From Arcobacter defluvii (GTDB lineage: Bacteria > Campylobacterota > Campylobacteria > Campylobacterales > Arcobacteraceae): 64,000 bases of DNA. How positions within the stretch are numbered: the first letter of the stretch is position 1; each line of letters starts with the position of its first letter. Position numbers and translations under genes: made by a program. Shown piece by piece: positions 1-7,393 of the stretch. The stretch spans positions 744,001-808,000 of the forward strand of contig NZ_CP053835.1 of NCBI RefSeq assembly GCF_013201725.1, written 5' to 3'. Under the pieces are notes generated by a model. The model did not search any database. It saw only the letters and a list, made by a program, of their open reading frames with translations, and was not told where the DNA came from.

Positions 1-575
1 CGAGAAATAAAATCATAAGTTTTAGAATCTGATGTAATACTTACATCCCGTGGAGCTAATTTTTTTATCTCTTCTAAATCAACTTTTATATTTAAAACTT
101 CATTTTCATTTTCATAAACTATAAAATATGCTTGTTGATTTATATAAACTTCTTTAGGTTTTATCGAAAGACCATTTATTAATTCAATAGGGATATTTTC
201 TACTTTTTTAGGTTTTCTATTTGGAAAAGTCATCTCTATATAGTCATCTTCTAATTTTTTTATACAAAGATTTCCTACAGTTCTAGTTTCAAATATTATT
301 TCATTTAGTGTTAGATTTTCTTCAAATAATACATAAGCAGTAGCAAGTGTAGCATGACCGCAAAAATCAATCTCAGTTATAGGTGAAAACCATCTTATTT
401 CATAATTATTGTTGGCAATTTTTTTTGCAAATGCTGTTTCTGATAGATTATTTTCTGTTGCAATTGCTTGCATAAGTTTTTTATCTAACCATTCATCAAG
501 TATTATAACAGCTGCATAATTTCCTTTGAATATTTTATCAGTAAAAGCATCTATTTGATATATTTTTAATTTCAT
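1..575 (-). CDS. PhzF-family isomerase/epimerase-like protein, partial (3' end outside window)
   Basis: The frame stays open from an ATG at 575 to the window edge, giving 191 codons of the N-terminal part. The opening KIYQIDAFTD, then GNYAAV, the NNLSETAF stretch and DFCGHATLA are the typical signature blocks of the PhzF (diaminopimelate-epimerase-fold) family. In that family the Glu in the SETAF block is the general acid/base. Family members isomerise small metabolites, but most bacterial copies have no known substrate and I cannot assign one here. The protein looks intact as far as it is visible. It lies next to a stretch of decayed genes, which suggests an accessory location. Confidence 0.85.
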   Translation of the reverse strand, partial: MKLKIYQIDAFTDKIFKGNYAAVIILDEWLDKKLMQAIATENNLSETAFAKKIANNNYEIRWFSPITEIDFCGHATLATAYVLFEENLTLNEIIFETRTVGNLCIKKLEDDYIEMTFPNRKPKKVENIPIELINGLSIKPKEVYINQQAYFIVYENENEVLNIKVDLEEIKKLAPRDVSITSDSKTYDFIS

Positions 576-645
576 AATTTTTCCTAAGTTTAAAACTCTA
601 TTGTACAGTTTTTTTAGTTATTTTAATTAATAGAAGAGTTTTTAA

Positions 646-1053
646 GTTTATATTTTATTAGATCCTTATGATAATAGTTTATTTTTTGAAAATGAAGAAA
701 TAGCTAATGATTATTATATAAAATCTTGTAGTCAAGAAAAGTATTATGAAAAAGCTTTTGAAATTTCAAAAAAAGAAAATATAGAAATAATTATTGGTTT
801 TAGTATAAGTGGAACAATCGTATGGAGATTAAGTAAAAATAGATTTAATAAATTAAAAAAAATAGTCTGTTTTTAGTCTTCTCAAATTAGGAATAATTTG
901 AATATTGAATCAAAAATTGATACAAAGATAATTTTTGCAAAAAAAGAAGATAGTTTTGATACTCAAAAAATGAAAGAAATTCTATCAATAAAAGAAAATG
1001 TAAATATAAGAGTAGAAATTAGTGATTTTGAACATGGATTTATGAATGAATAA
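646..1053 (+). pseudogene. Decayed dienelactone hydrolase-like (alpha/beta hydrolase) gene
   Basis: One frame is open from 646 to 1053 apart from a TAG at 874-876. It has no usable start, because a TAA sits at 643-645 and the N-terminal third of the fold is missing. The remnant reads DPYDNSLFFENEE, then GFSISGTIVWRLS, which is a nucleophile elbow with Ser in the G-x-S-x position. After the stop it continues SSQIRNNLNIESKID and ends with FEHGFMNE, where the HGF would be the catalytic His. This order fits dienelactone-hydrolase-like proteins. A 5' truncation plus a nonsense codon makes it a pseudogene. The family assignment rests on motif recall only. Confidence 0.6.
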
Positions 1054-1061
1054 GATATTTA

Positions 1062-1527
1062 TTAAACATTTGTTGAATCTCTTAGTTTATTTCTTATAAA
1101 AATAATTGAGTCAATAAGTGGTTTTTTTTCAATATTATATTTATATGATTTTTGAAGAGCTTTTTCGATACTTGTTTCAGAAAAAGGTTCTTTTGGATTA
1201 CAAACAGTTTTTATTATGTTTAAGATTTGTGCTTTTTGTTTATATTCAATAGGACAATTTTCAATGTCATCAACAAACTCAATTGTTTTTATTAAATTAC
1301 TGCTTAGTTTCCAATATTTAAATATTTTAAAAGTTATCATTTGTAATTTGATAGGGCTCTAAATCAGTTTTTAATAAATTTTGTATAGTTTCATTTATTG
1401 TTATATAAATAGTAAATTTTATTCCTAATAAGTTGATAATTTTTCTTGGAGTTTCAACCTTTGAACGAAAACCAAAAATAGAAGAATTTGATATTTTTAA
1501 TAAAGTTGAAACAGCTAAAGAGTCTTT
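1062..1527 (-). pseudogene. Decayed HDOD-domain gene in two frames
   Basis: Two frames read in order on the minus strand look like pieces of one HDOD protein. The upstream piece (1527-1327) reads SLAVSTLLKISNSSIFGFR and then KVETPRKIINLLGIK, the HDOD block normally seen as LLRLANSALFG...I..AI..LG. It ends at TAA 1327-1329. The second piece (1340-1062, 92 codons) reads YWKLSSNLIKTIEFVDD, then the EYKQKAQILNIIKTV stretch and PFSETSIEKAL, like the HDOD C-terminal half. The central part of the domain is missing and the frame changes between the pieces. HDOD proteins are usually signalling or regulatory adaptors. The 92-codon piece has no ribosome-binding site and should not be read as an independent gene. 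Confidence 0.6.
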
Positions 1528-1625
1528 TTATAAAATTTTTGATTATTGAATTTTATTTTGTTAATTTTTTTATCATTTTTTGTTTCTATATAAAAAAATA
1601 GATAAGTATGATTTTCTTTATACAT
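1515..1625 (-). CDS. Small 36-residue ORF, divergent from the XRE regulator; possible gene remnant
   Basis: An ATG at 1625 follows an AAGGA Shine-Dalgarno sequence with six-base spacing and opens a 36-codon frame ending at TAG 1515-1517. The product is lysine- and asparagine-rich (begins MYKENHTYLFFYIETK) and I do not recognise it. It overlaps the 5' end of the HDOD remnant in another frame, so it may be the surviving start of a gene whose body was deleted. The 18-bp palindrome at 1644-1661 lies just upstream of its ribosome-binding site, so any operator there could control both this ORF and the XRE gene. Confidence 0.3.
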   Translation of the reverse strand: MYKENHTYLFFYIETKNDKKINKIKFNNQKFYKKTL

Positions 1626-1643
1626 TTAATGTCCTTAGAAATA

Positions 1644-1661
1644 AAACTACTATAGTAGTTT
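1644..1661. promoter_or_regulatory. Perfect 18-bp palindrome, candidate operator
   Basis: AAACTACTATAGTAGTTT is identical to its own reverse complement. It lies between the small minus-strand ORF and the XRE regulator. Its core TACTATAGTA recurs 56 bp downstream (centre to centre) in front of the XRE start. Paired palindromes around a small XRE gene usually mean autoregulation; binding is inferred, not shown. Confidence 0.6.
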
Positions 1662-1700
1662 GTTATGAAACTATATTACAACTAAACTTAACATAAAATA

Positions 1701-1717
1701 AATTACTATAGTAGGTT
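1701..1717. promoter_or_regulatory. Second copy of the TACTATAGTA palindrome next to the XRE start codon
   Basis: TACTATAGTA at 1704-1713 repeats the core of the palindrome at 1644-1661, with imperfect outer arms (AAT / GGTT). It sits only about 10 bp before the GTG at 1723, and the AGG that best serves as Shine-Dalgarno lies at its right edge. A protein bound here would block transcription or leave no room for initiation. A TAAAAT -10-like hexamer lies just upstream at about 1694-1699. Confidence 0.55.
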
Positions 1718-1722
1718 TTGAA

Positions 1723-1986
1723 GTGGCAAAATTTGATTTTACAAATAAAGAAATAGAAGAAATACATAAAATTGTAGGAAAAAATGTAAAAAAATATAGA
1801 GTTTTAAGAGGTTTGACTCAATTAGATTTATCTTATGAAATGGGTAATAAATCAGTAAGTTTAGTTTCTGCTTGTGAACCTTGTAGTAATGGAAAGCATT
1901 TTAATATAGAGCATTTATATAAAATTAGTAAAATTTTAGATGTTCCAATAGGCAATTTTTTTGAAATTGAAGAAGAAATAGTTTAG
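1723..1986 (+). CDS. XRE-family helix-turn-helix transcriptional regulator (87 aa)
   Basis: The whole protein is one Cro/C1-type DNA-binding domain. KNVKKYRVLRGLTQLDLSYEMG forms helices 1-2 and the start of the turn, and a later HLYKISKILDVPIGNFFE is the typical final helix ('LYKIAKALDVPI'). The recognition helix region (NKSVSLVSACEPCS) is less standard and carries two Cys four residues apart (positions 51 and 54). The start is GTG at 1723 with a weak AGG at seven-base spacing. The size is that of restriction-modification controller proteins and antitoxin-like regulators, but no toxin, methylase or endonuclease lies beside it. Autoregulation through the two upstream palindromes is likely. It converges on the suf operon. 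Confidence 0.8.
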   Translation: MAKFDFTNKEIEEIHKIVGKNVKKYRVLRGLTQLDLSYEMGNKSVSLVSACEPCSNGKHFNIEHLYKISKILDVPIGNFFEIEEEIV

Positions 1987-1993
1987 TTAATAT

Positions 1994-2018
1994 AGCTATG
2001 TCTTAGTAAGACATAGCT
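1994..2018. terminator. Hairpin between the convergent XRE and suf transcripts
   Basis: An 11-bp perfect stem (AGCTATGTCTT with AAGACATAGCT) and a three-base loop lie where the XRE gene and the suf operon converge. The stop of the sufT-like gene is within the stem. There is no clear U-tract on either side, so termination strength is uncertain. Confidence 0.45.
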
Positions 2019-2356
2019 GCTCCACTTGCTCCCATAATCTCTTTCGCATCTTCACTCATCATAGATGGATCCCAAATAGGCTCAAACACTAGATTTACTT
2101 TTACTTCATCAACTTCATCAACTGCCAAAGTTACATATTTTACTTGTTCAAGTAAACTATCTGCAACTGGACAAGCTGGACTTGTAAGTGTCATATCTAT
2201 TTCACAATTAAGATAATTTCCTCTTTCTTCAAGTCTTATATCATAAATTAATCCAAGATTATAAATATCAGCTGGAATTTCCGGGTCATATACTTTTTTT
2301 AAATTTTCTATTATTTTTTCTTTTATATTTTCTAAATCAAAAATTTTATCATCCAT
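2003..2356 (-). CDS. sufT: SufT-like iron-sulfur assembly factor (MIP18/DUF59 family)
   Basis: The 117-residue protein carries the MIP18 (DUF59) domain. VYDPEIPADIYNLGLIYDI at about 22-40 matches the family hallmark DPE(I/L)-P-V-N-I-x-D-LGLIY. LTSPACPVADSLLEQV at about 57-72 contains the conserved T-S-P-x-C-P motif, whose Cys is the probable cluster or metal ligand. SufT/MIP18 proteins help mature Fe-S proteins. As the last gene of the sufBCDSE series, 10 bp after sufE, it is almost certainly part of this operon. The C-terminal tail ends in a short Gly/Ala-rich stretch. I am confident of the family; the symbol follows usage for suf-linked copies. Confidence 0.85.
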   Translation of the reverse strand: MDDKIFDLENIKEKIIENLKKVYDPEIPADIYNLGLIYDIRLEERGNYLNCEIDMTLTSPACPVADSLLEQVKYVTLAVDEVDEVKVNLVFEPIWDPSMMSEDAKEIMGASGAAMSY

Positions 2357-2366
2357 TTTAAATCCT

Positions 2367-2777
2367 TTATGCTTTTAAAGCATACTCTTTTATTTTTTTC
2401 ATCATTCCAATAACTCCACTTTGTCTATTTGGAGTTATAACTTCACTAAGTTTCAGTTCATGAACAATATCCATATCAATATCTTTTAATTCTTGTATAG
2501 TTGCACCAGAAAAAATTTTTAATATCATATAAACTAAACCTTTTACAATTATTGCATCACTTGTACCGTGAAAATACATTTTTCCATCTTTTATCTCATG
2601 TGTTAACCAAACTTGAGAAGTACAACCATGAACTATATTTGCTGGTATTTTGTCAGTTTCATTAAACTCTTCTAGTTTTTTTCCTAAATCAATAATATAT
2701 TCATATTTTGCAAGTTCATCATCAAAAAAATCTAAATCTTCTTTTATCTCATTTACTCTTTCTTCAATGCTACTCAT
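2367..2777 (-). CDS. sufE: Cysteine desulfuration protein SufE
   Basis: This 136-residue protein has the SufE sequence IVHGCTSQVWL around residue 52. C52 is the conserved Cys that takes persulfide sulfur from SufS. SufE stimulates SufS and passes sulfur on to the SufBCD scaffold in the cytoplasm. It lies one base after the sufS stop, in the usual SufS-SufE order, and length matches the family. Nothing is odd. Confidence 0.93.
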   Translation of the reverse strand: MSSIEERVNEIKEDLDFFDDELAKYEYIIDLGKKLEEFNETDKIPANIVHGCTSQVWLTHEIKDGKMYFHGTSDAIIVKGLVYMILKIFSGATIQELKDIDMDIVHELKLSEVITPNRQSGVIGMMKKIKEYALKA

Positions 2778-2778
2778 T

Positions 2779-3963
2779 TTATCCCTTTAACATCGTTAAG
2801 GCTCTTTTTAATGCCTCAATTAATTTATCAACATCAACATAATCATTATAAAAAGCTGTGCTAACTCTAATAGTTCCTTTTACTCCAAGTTTTTTCATAA
2901 TAGGTTGTGCACAGTGATGACCAACTCTTAGAGCAACTCCCATTTTATCAAGAAGTATTCCAATATCGTCGTGAACTATTCCTTTGAAGTTGAAACTTCT
3001 ACTTCCAATTGCATTTGTAATGTCATTGTAAAATACAATATCTGGAAGTTTTGCTAACTCTTCATCTAAATATTTAAAAACTTTATGTTCTAAATTTTCA
3101 ATATTTTCATATCTTACATGATTTATATATTCTAATGCTTTTCCAAAACCTATAACACCAGCAATATTTTGTGTTCCTGCTTCAAATTTATATGGAGAAT
3201 CAAGTAAAGTTGAACCATTAAAATCAACTTCATGTATAGTTGCTCCACCAGTTTGATAAGGTTTTATATCTTTTAGATATTTTTCTTTTATATAAATTGC
3301 TCCAACACCAGTTGGTCCAAATGTTTTATGACCAGAAATTGCAAAAAAATCAACATCAAGTTTTTGCATATCTACTTTTAGATGAGCCAAACTTTGAGCT
3401 CCATCACACATAACAACAGCTCCATAAGAGTGAGCTAGTTTTGTAATAGCTTCTATATCATGGATTTTTCCAAAAGCATTTGAAATATGAGTAATACTTA
3501 CAAAAGCATTTGGATTAGCTTTTAAAAGTTCTTCAAAATGGTTCATATCAAAATCTAAATTTTCATTACAATTTACAACTTCAAGACCATTTCCCAAAGT
3601 TCTTCCTTGCATATGCCAAGGTACGATATTTGAGTGGTGTTCTAAACTAGAAATTATTACAGTTTTAAAATCTTTTGCAAAAGATGTTGCTATAAAGTTT
3701 AAAGATTCTGTTACACCTTTTGTAAAAACAATTTCCTCTTTTGCTGAAGCATTTATAAACTCTTTTAAAAGGATTCTTACTTTCTCAAACTCCAAAGTCG
3801 CCCTATTAGCATCGCCAAAGTTACTTCTATGAGTGTTTGAGCAATAATGTTCATAATATTCAACTTGCGAATCTATAACACTTTTTGGTTTTTGAGTTGT
3901 TGCTCCATTATCCAAATAAATAGTTTTTGAGTTTTGGAAGTATGGAAAATCATTTTTAAACAT
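2779..3963 (-). CDS. sufS: Cysteine desulfurase SufS
   Basis: This 394-residue PLP enzyme converts L-cysteine to L-alanine and an enzyme-bound persulfide. ISGHKTFGPTGVG places the PLP lysine at K213. RVGHHCAQP places the persulfide Cys at C351 in the short loop of group II desulfurases, which need SufE; that partner is the next gene. TYLDNGATTQKP-type N-terminus and SNAFGKIHDI are further class-V aminotransferase blocks. The start overlaps the end of sufD by 8 bp, showing tight coupling. It is distinct from the NifS paralogue at 10806-12002. Confidence 0.95.
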   Translation of the reverse strand: MFKNDFPYFQNSKTIYLDNGATTQKPKSVIDSQVEYYEHYCSNTHRSNFGDANRATLEFEKVRILLKEFINASAKEEIVFTKGVTESLNFIATSFAKDFKTVIISSLEHHSNIVPWHMQGRTLGNGLEVVNCNENLDFDMNHFEELLKANPNAFVSITHISNAFGKIHDIEAITKLAHSYGAVVMCDGAQSLAHLKVDMQKLDVDFFAISGHKTFGPTGVGAIYIKEKYLKDIKPYQTGGATIHEVDFNGSTLLDSPYKFEAGTQNIAGVIGFGKALEYINHVRYENIENLEHKVFKYLDEELAKLPDIVFYNDITNAIGSRSFNFKGIVHDDIGILLDKMGVALRVGHHCAQPIMKKLGVKGTIRVSTAFYNDYVDVDKLIEALKRALTMLKG

Positions 3964-4987
3964 ATTTTTCCCTTTTATAATTTTCTACAAACTCTTTTAT
4001 TATCTCATTTTTTATATTAGATTTTATTGTACTTTCAAAAGCATTTAATAACATTTCATAAGCTTTTTCTTTTTTTATACCACGTGAACAAAGATATAAA
4101 AGTTGTTCTTGGTTTAAAGTTCCTGTTGTTGCCCCGTGTGAAGCTTCAAGCTCATCTATTAAAATTTCAAGATGAGGTTGTGCAAAAATTGTTGCATCAT
4201 CACTTAATAATATAGTGTTACAGTTTTGAAATGCTTTTGTAAATGGTGCTGTTTCATTTACAATAGATTTTATTTTTACAACAGCTTTTGAACTATCTTT
4301 TAAAGAATTCTTATAGTTTATTGAACTTGTAGAATTTTTTTCGTTATGCACTGTTTTTACTAAAGTTGCAGTTGTTGAATCATTTGATAATTTAGTCAAT
4401 CCATTTAATTCATAGTTCACAAACTCTTTATTTATAATATTTTCAAAACTATTTACTATAAAACCATCACCAAACTCAAGATTTGTTATTTCAAGATTTG
4501 AGCTTTTTTCTTGTTTTATACTATTTGCAAAAATCATAGAATTTGAAGCATTTATATCTTGAATTTTTACATATTCCAAAGAGGCATTTTCTTCTAAAAC
4601 TATATTTCTATTTACTGTAAAAGCAGAGTTTGTAGAACTGTTTACAAAAACTTCTACAACTTGAGCTTTGATATTTTCTTTTACTTCTATTTTTAAAGAG
4701 TTAGAAAAAAGTGTTTCATCTTCTTTTATTTTATGAATTAAAAAAATTGGTTCAGCAATATTTTTATCTATAGTTAAAACTTTTTGATTTTCATCTAAAC
4801 TTTTTGTAATATTAAATAAAACAGATTCATAAGAGTTTTCATCTTTTATAGTTTTTAAACCCATAATATCAAATTCATAAGTTTTAGTTTCTTTAAATTC
4901 AGTAGAAAACAAAGAATCAAAATTTATTTTTAAAAACTCTTCATCTTTTTTATTTGGAAGATTGGTGTTTAATTCATTTATTTTCAT
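3956..4987 (-). CDS. sufD: Fe-S cluster assembly protein SufD
   Basis: The 343-residue protein belongs to the SufB/SufD beta-helix family. The C-terminal half has the conserved pattern, including ATIFAQPHLEILIDELEASHGATTG followed by LYLCSRGIKKEKA; the H in ASHGAT is the conserved SufD histidine. SufD partners SufB and the ATPase SufC in the SufBC2D scaffold that builds clusters. It overlaps sufC by 14 bp upstream and sufS by 8 bp downstream. The N-terminal 100 residues are divergent and shorter than in E. coli SufD. Confidence 0.9.
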   Translation of the reverse strand: MKINELNTNLPNKKDEEFLKINFDSLFSTEFKETKTYEFDIMGLKTIKDENSYESVLFNITKSLDENQKVLTIDKNIAEPIFLIHKIKEDETLFSNSLKIEVKENIKAQVVEVFVNSSTNSAFTVNRNIVLEENASLEYVKIQDINASNSMIFANSIKQEKSSNLEITNLEFGDGFIVNSFENIINKEFVNYELNGLTKLSNDSTTATLVKTVHNEKNSTSSINYKNSLKDSSKAVVKIKSIVNETAPFTKAFQNCNTILLSDDATIFAQPHLEILIDELEASHGATTGTLNQEQLLYLCSRGIKKEKAYEMLLNAFESTIKSNIKNEIIKEFVENYKREKYV

Positions 4988-5741
4988 CTTTTATTCCTAT
5001 TGCTTCATAACCTTTTTCATCTAGTTCTAAAGCTAAGTTATAATCTCCTGTTTTAGCAATTTTTCCATCATTTAAAATATGAACAAAATCAGGTTTAATA
5101 AGTTCTAAAAGTCTATCATAGTGTGTAATCATTAAAATTGATCGTTTTCCATCAAGCATTGAGTTTATAACATTTGCAACAGTTTTTATAGCATCTACAT
5201 CAAGCCCTGAATCTATCTCATCAAGTATTATTAAATCAGGTTTTAGCATAAGTAGTTGGATTAATTCATTTCTTTTTTTCTCCCCACCACTAAATCCATC
5301 ATTTAAATCTCTTTGTAGTAGTTTTCTATCAATATTAAATTTTGAAGTTTCTTCTTTTACAAGTTTTAAAAATTCCATTGCATCAAGCTCTTTTAGTCCT
5401 TCATATGCTCTTTTTTCATTTATTGCTGTTTTTAAAAAGTAACTATTGTTAACACCTGGAACTTCAACAGGAGTTTGAAAACTCATAAAAATTCCTTCAT
5501 TTGCTCTTTGTGCTACATCCATTTCAAGTAAATCTTTATTTTTATAAGTTATTTTCCCTTCAGTTACAATACAGTCATAATGAGCACTGATTGTTTTTAC
5601 CAAAGTAGATTTTCCTGCTCCATTTGTTCCCATAAGAACATGAACTTCACCTTCATTTATCTCTAAATCTATACCTTTTAAAATCTCTTTATCTTTTATA
5701 TTAACTTTTAAATTTTCTATTTTTAATAATCTATTTTTCAT
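4974..5741 (-). CDS. sufC: Fe-S assembly ATPase SufC
   Basis: A 255-residue ABC-type ATPase. Walker A is GTNGAGKST (about 39-47), the Q-loop sits in FMSFQTPVEVPG, the signature is GFSGGEKKR, and Walker B is LIILDEIDSGLD with a D-loop, all specific to SufC. There is no membrane domain, so it works as the soluble energy unit of SufBC2D. It sits 3 bp after sufB and overlaps sufD. Length is normal. Confidence 0.96.
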   Translation of the reverse strand: MKNRLLKIENLKVNIKDKEILKGIDLEINEGEVHVLMGTNGAGKSTLVKTISAHYDCIVTEGKITYKNKDLLEMDVAQRANEGIFMSFQTPVEVPGVNNSYFLKTAINEKRAYEGLKELDAMEFLKLVKEETSKFNIDRKLLQRDLNDGFSGGEKKRNELIQLLMLKPDLIILDEIDSGLDVDAIKTVANVINSMLDGKRSILMITHYDRLLELIKPDFVHILNDGKIAKTGDYNLALELDEKGYEAIGIKDENK

Positions 5742-5744
5742 AAT

Positions 5745-7181
5745 TTATCCCACACTTCCTTCAAGCGATATATTTAATAACTCTTTTGCTTCTGCTGCAA
5801 ATTCCATTGGCAATTCTTTTAAAACTTCTTTACAAAAACCATTTACAATCATAGCAATAGCATCTTCTTCTGCAATTCCTCTTTGATTTAAATAAAATAG
5901 TTGTTCATCAGAAATTTTTGAAGTTGTTGCTTCATGTTCTATATTTGCACTGCTATTTCTTATCTCATGATATGGATAAGTATGCGCATGACATTTATTT
6001 CCAATCAAAAGTGAATCACATTCAGAAATATTTCTTGCATTTGAAGCATTTTTTCCAACTCTAACAAGTCCTCTATAAGCATTTACTCCGTGCATTGCAG
6101 AAATACCTTTTGAAATAATTGTTGATTTAGTATTTTTACCTAAATGAACCATTTTTGTTCCAGTATCTGCTTGTTGTGCTTTTGAGGCAATTGCAACTGA
6201 ATAAAACTCTCCAACGCTATTATCTCCTTGAAGTATACAAGAAGGATATTTCCAAGTGATTGCACTTCCAGTTTCAACTTGTGTCCAAGAAATTTTAGAG
6301 TTATCACCTTTACATAAACCTCTTTTTGTTACAAAGTTTAATATTCCACCTTTTCCATTATCATCACCTGGAAACCAGTTTTGAATAGTTGAGTATTTTA
6401 TTTGTGCATTTTTTAAAGCGCATAGTTCAACAACAGCTGCGTGAAGTTGTCTTTCATCTCTTGTTGGAGCAGAACATCCTTCATTGTAAGAAACATAACT
6501 TCCTTCATCACAGATTATCAAGGTTCTTTCAAATTGTCCTGTATTTAAAGCATTTATTCTAAAATAAGTTGAAAGTTCCATCGGACATCTAGTATTAGGT
6601 GGAATATATACAAAACTACCATCAGTAAATACTGCACAATTTAAAGCTGCAAAATAGTTATCAGTTGGTGGAACAACACTTGCTAAATATTCTTTAACAA
6701 GTTCAGGGTATTTATGTGCTGCTTCACTGATTGAACAAAATATAATTCCTAATTTTTCAAGCTCTTCTTGATATGTTGTTTTAACTGAAACAGAATCAAA
6801 AACAGCATCAACTGCAACACCTGCAAGTTGTTTTTGTTCTTCAAGTGGAATACCAAGTTTTTCATAAGTTTTTAAAATTTCAGGGTCAACTTCATCCAAA
6901 GAATTTAAAGCTCGTTTAGGAGCAGAATAGTAAGCAATATCTTGATAATCAATTTTTGGATATTTCAAATGAGCCCAAGTTGGTTCTTCCATCTTTAGCC
7001 ATTTTTTGTATGCTTTTAATCTAAAATCTAAAAGCCAAGATGGTTCATTTTTTTTTGCACTTATGGCTCTTATTACATCTTCATTTAAACCTTTTTCAAA
7101 AGTGTCACTTTGAACTAAAGTTTCAAATCCGAGTTTATACTCTTTATTTATTACGTCATGTATTTGTTGATTCTCACTCAT
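5745..7181 (-). CDS. sufB: Fe-S cluster scaffold SufB
   Basis: This 478-residue protein is highly conserved Suf[21 protein letters not shown] and the following [22 protein letters not shown] carry the core, where the Cys is conserved. [23 protein letters not shown] contains the Cys assigned to cluster assembly in the family. It is the first gene of sufBCDSE-sufT. The ATG at 7181 is preceded by TTGGAG with a short spacing. The promoter region upstream carries two inverted repeats (7210-7234 and 7238-7257) described separately. Confidence 0.96.
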   Translation of the reverse strand: MSENQQIHDVINKEYKLGFETLVQSDTFEKGLNEDVIRAISAKKNEPSWLLDFRLKAYKKWLKMEEPTWAHLKYPKIDYQDIAYYSAPKRALNSLDEVDPEILKTYEKLGIPLEEQKQLAGVAVDAVFDSVSVKTTYQEELEKLGIIFCSISEAAHKYPELVKEYLASVVPPTDNYFAALNCAVFTDGSFVYIPPNTRCPMELSTYFRINALNTGQFERTLIICDEGSYVSYNEGCSAPTRDERQLHAAVVELCALKNAQIKYSTIQNWFPGDDNGKGGILNFVTKRGLCKGDNSKISWTQVETGSAITWKYPSCILQGDNSVGEFYSVAIASKAQQADTGTKMVHLGKNTKSTIISKGISAMHGVNAYRGLVRVGKNASNARNISECDSLLIGNKCHAHTYPYHEIRNSSANIEHEATTSKISDEQLFYLNQRGIAEEDAIAMIVNGFCKEVLKELPMEFAAEAKELLNISLEGSVG

Positions 7182-7209
7182 GACTTCTCCAATATAATAT
7201 TAATTTTTT

Positions 7210-7234
7210 AAATAAGATAAAAATTATCCTATTT
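7210..7234. promoter_or_regulatory. Inverted repeat in the sufB promoter, Fur-box-like and shared with nifS
   Basis: AAATAAGATAA (7210-7220), three bases, then TTATCCTATTT (7224-7234): 11-bp arms pairing at 10 of 11 positions. The centre GATAAAAATTATC matches a 6-1-6 Fur core (GATAAT-n-ATTATC) at 11 of 12 defined positions. Read on the minus strand, GATAAT can serve as the sufB -10 box, so a bound repressor would cover the promoter. The same two 11-mers occur before nifS. Regulator identity is inference. Confidence 0.55.
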
Positions 7235-7237
7235 AGA

Positions 7238-7257
7238 ATACTATCATAAAGTAGTAT
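7238..7257. promoter_or_regulatory. Second inverted repeat upstream of sufB
   Basis: ATACTA (7238-7243) and TAGTAT (7252-7257) are perfect 6-bp arms separated by 8 bp, located just upstream of the presumed sufB -10. The half-site TACTA is the same as in the XRE palindromes at 1644 and 1704, but the spacing differs. It could be an operator or chance in AT-rich DNA. Confidence 0.35.
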
Positions 7258-7393
7258 ACAATGTAAAGATAAATTATTTTATAAAAATTATATAAATCTA
7301 ATAAAGATTATTTTCAAAATATATTATTTATTTCAAATAAAATTTTAATAAAATTTGTTATAAGATTAAAAAAACTTATAATTGAAAGCCACA

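Noticed and set aside
1426-1549. Plus-strand frame of about 40 codons ending at TGA 1547-1549
   Set aside because: It is the mirror of the HDOD remnant, has no start or ribosome-binding site, and no recognisable family.
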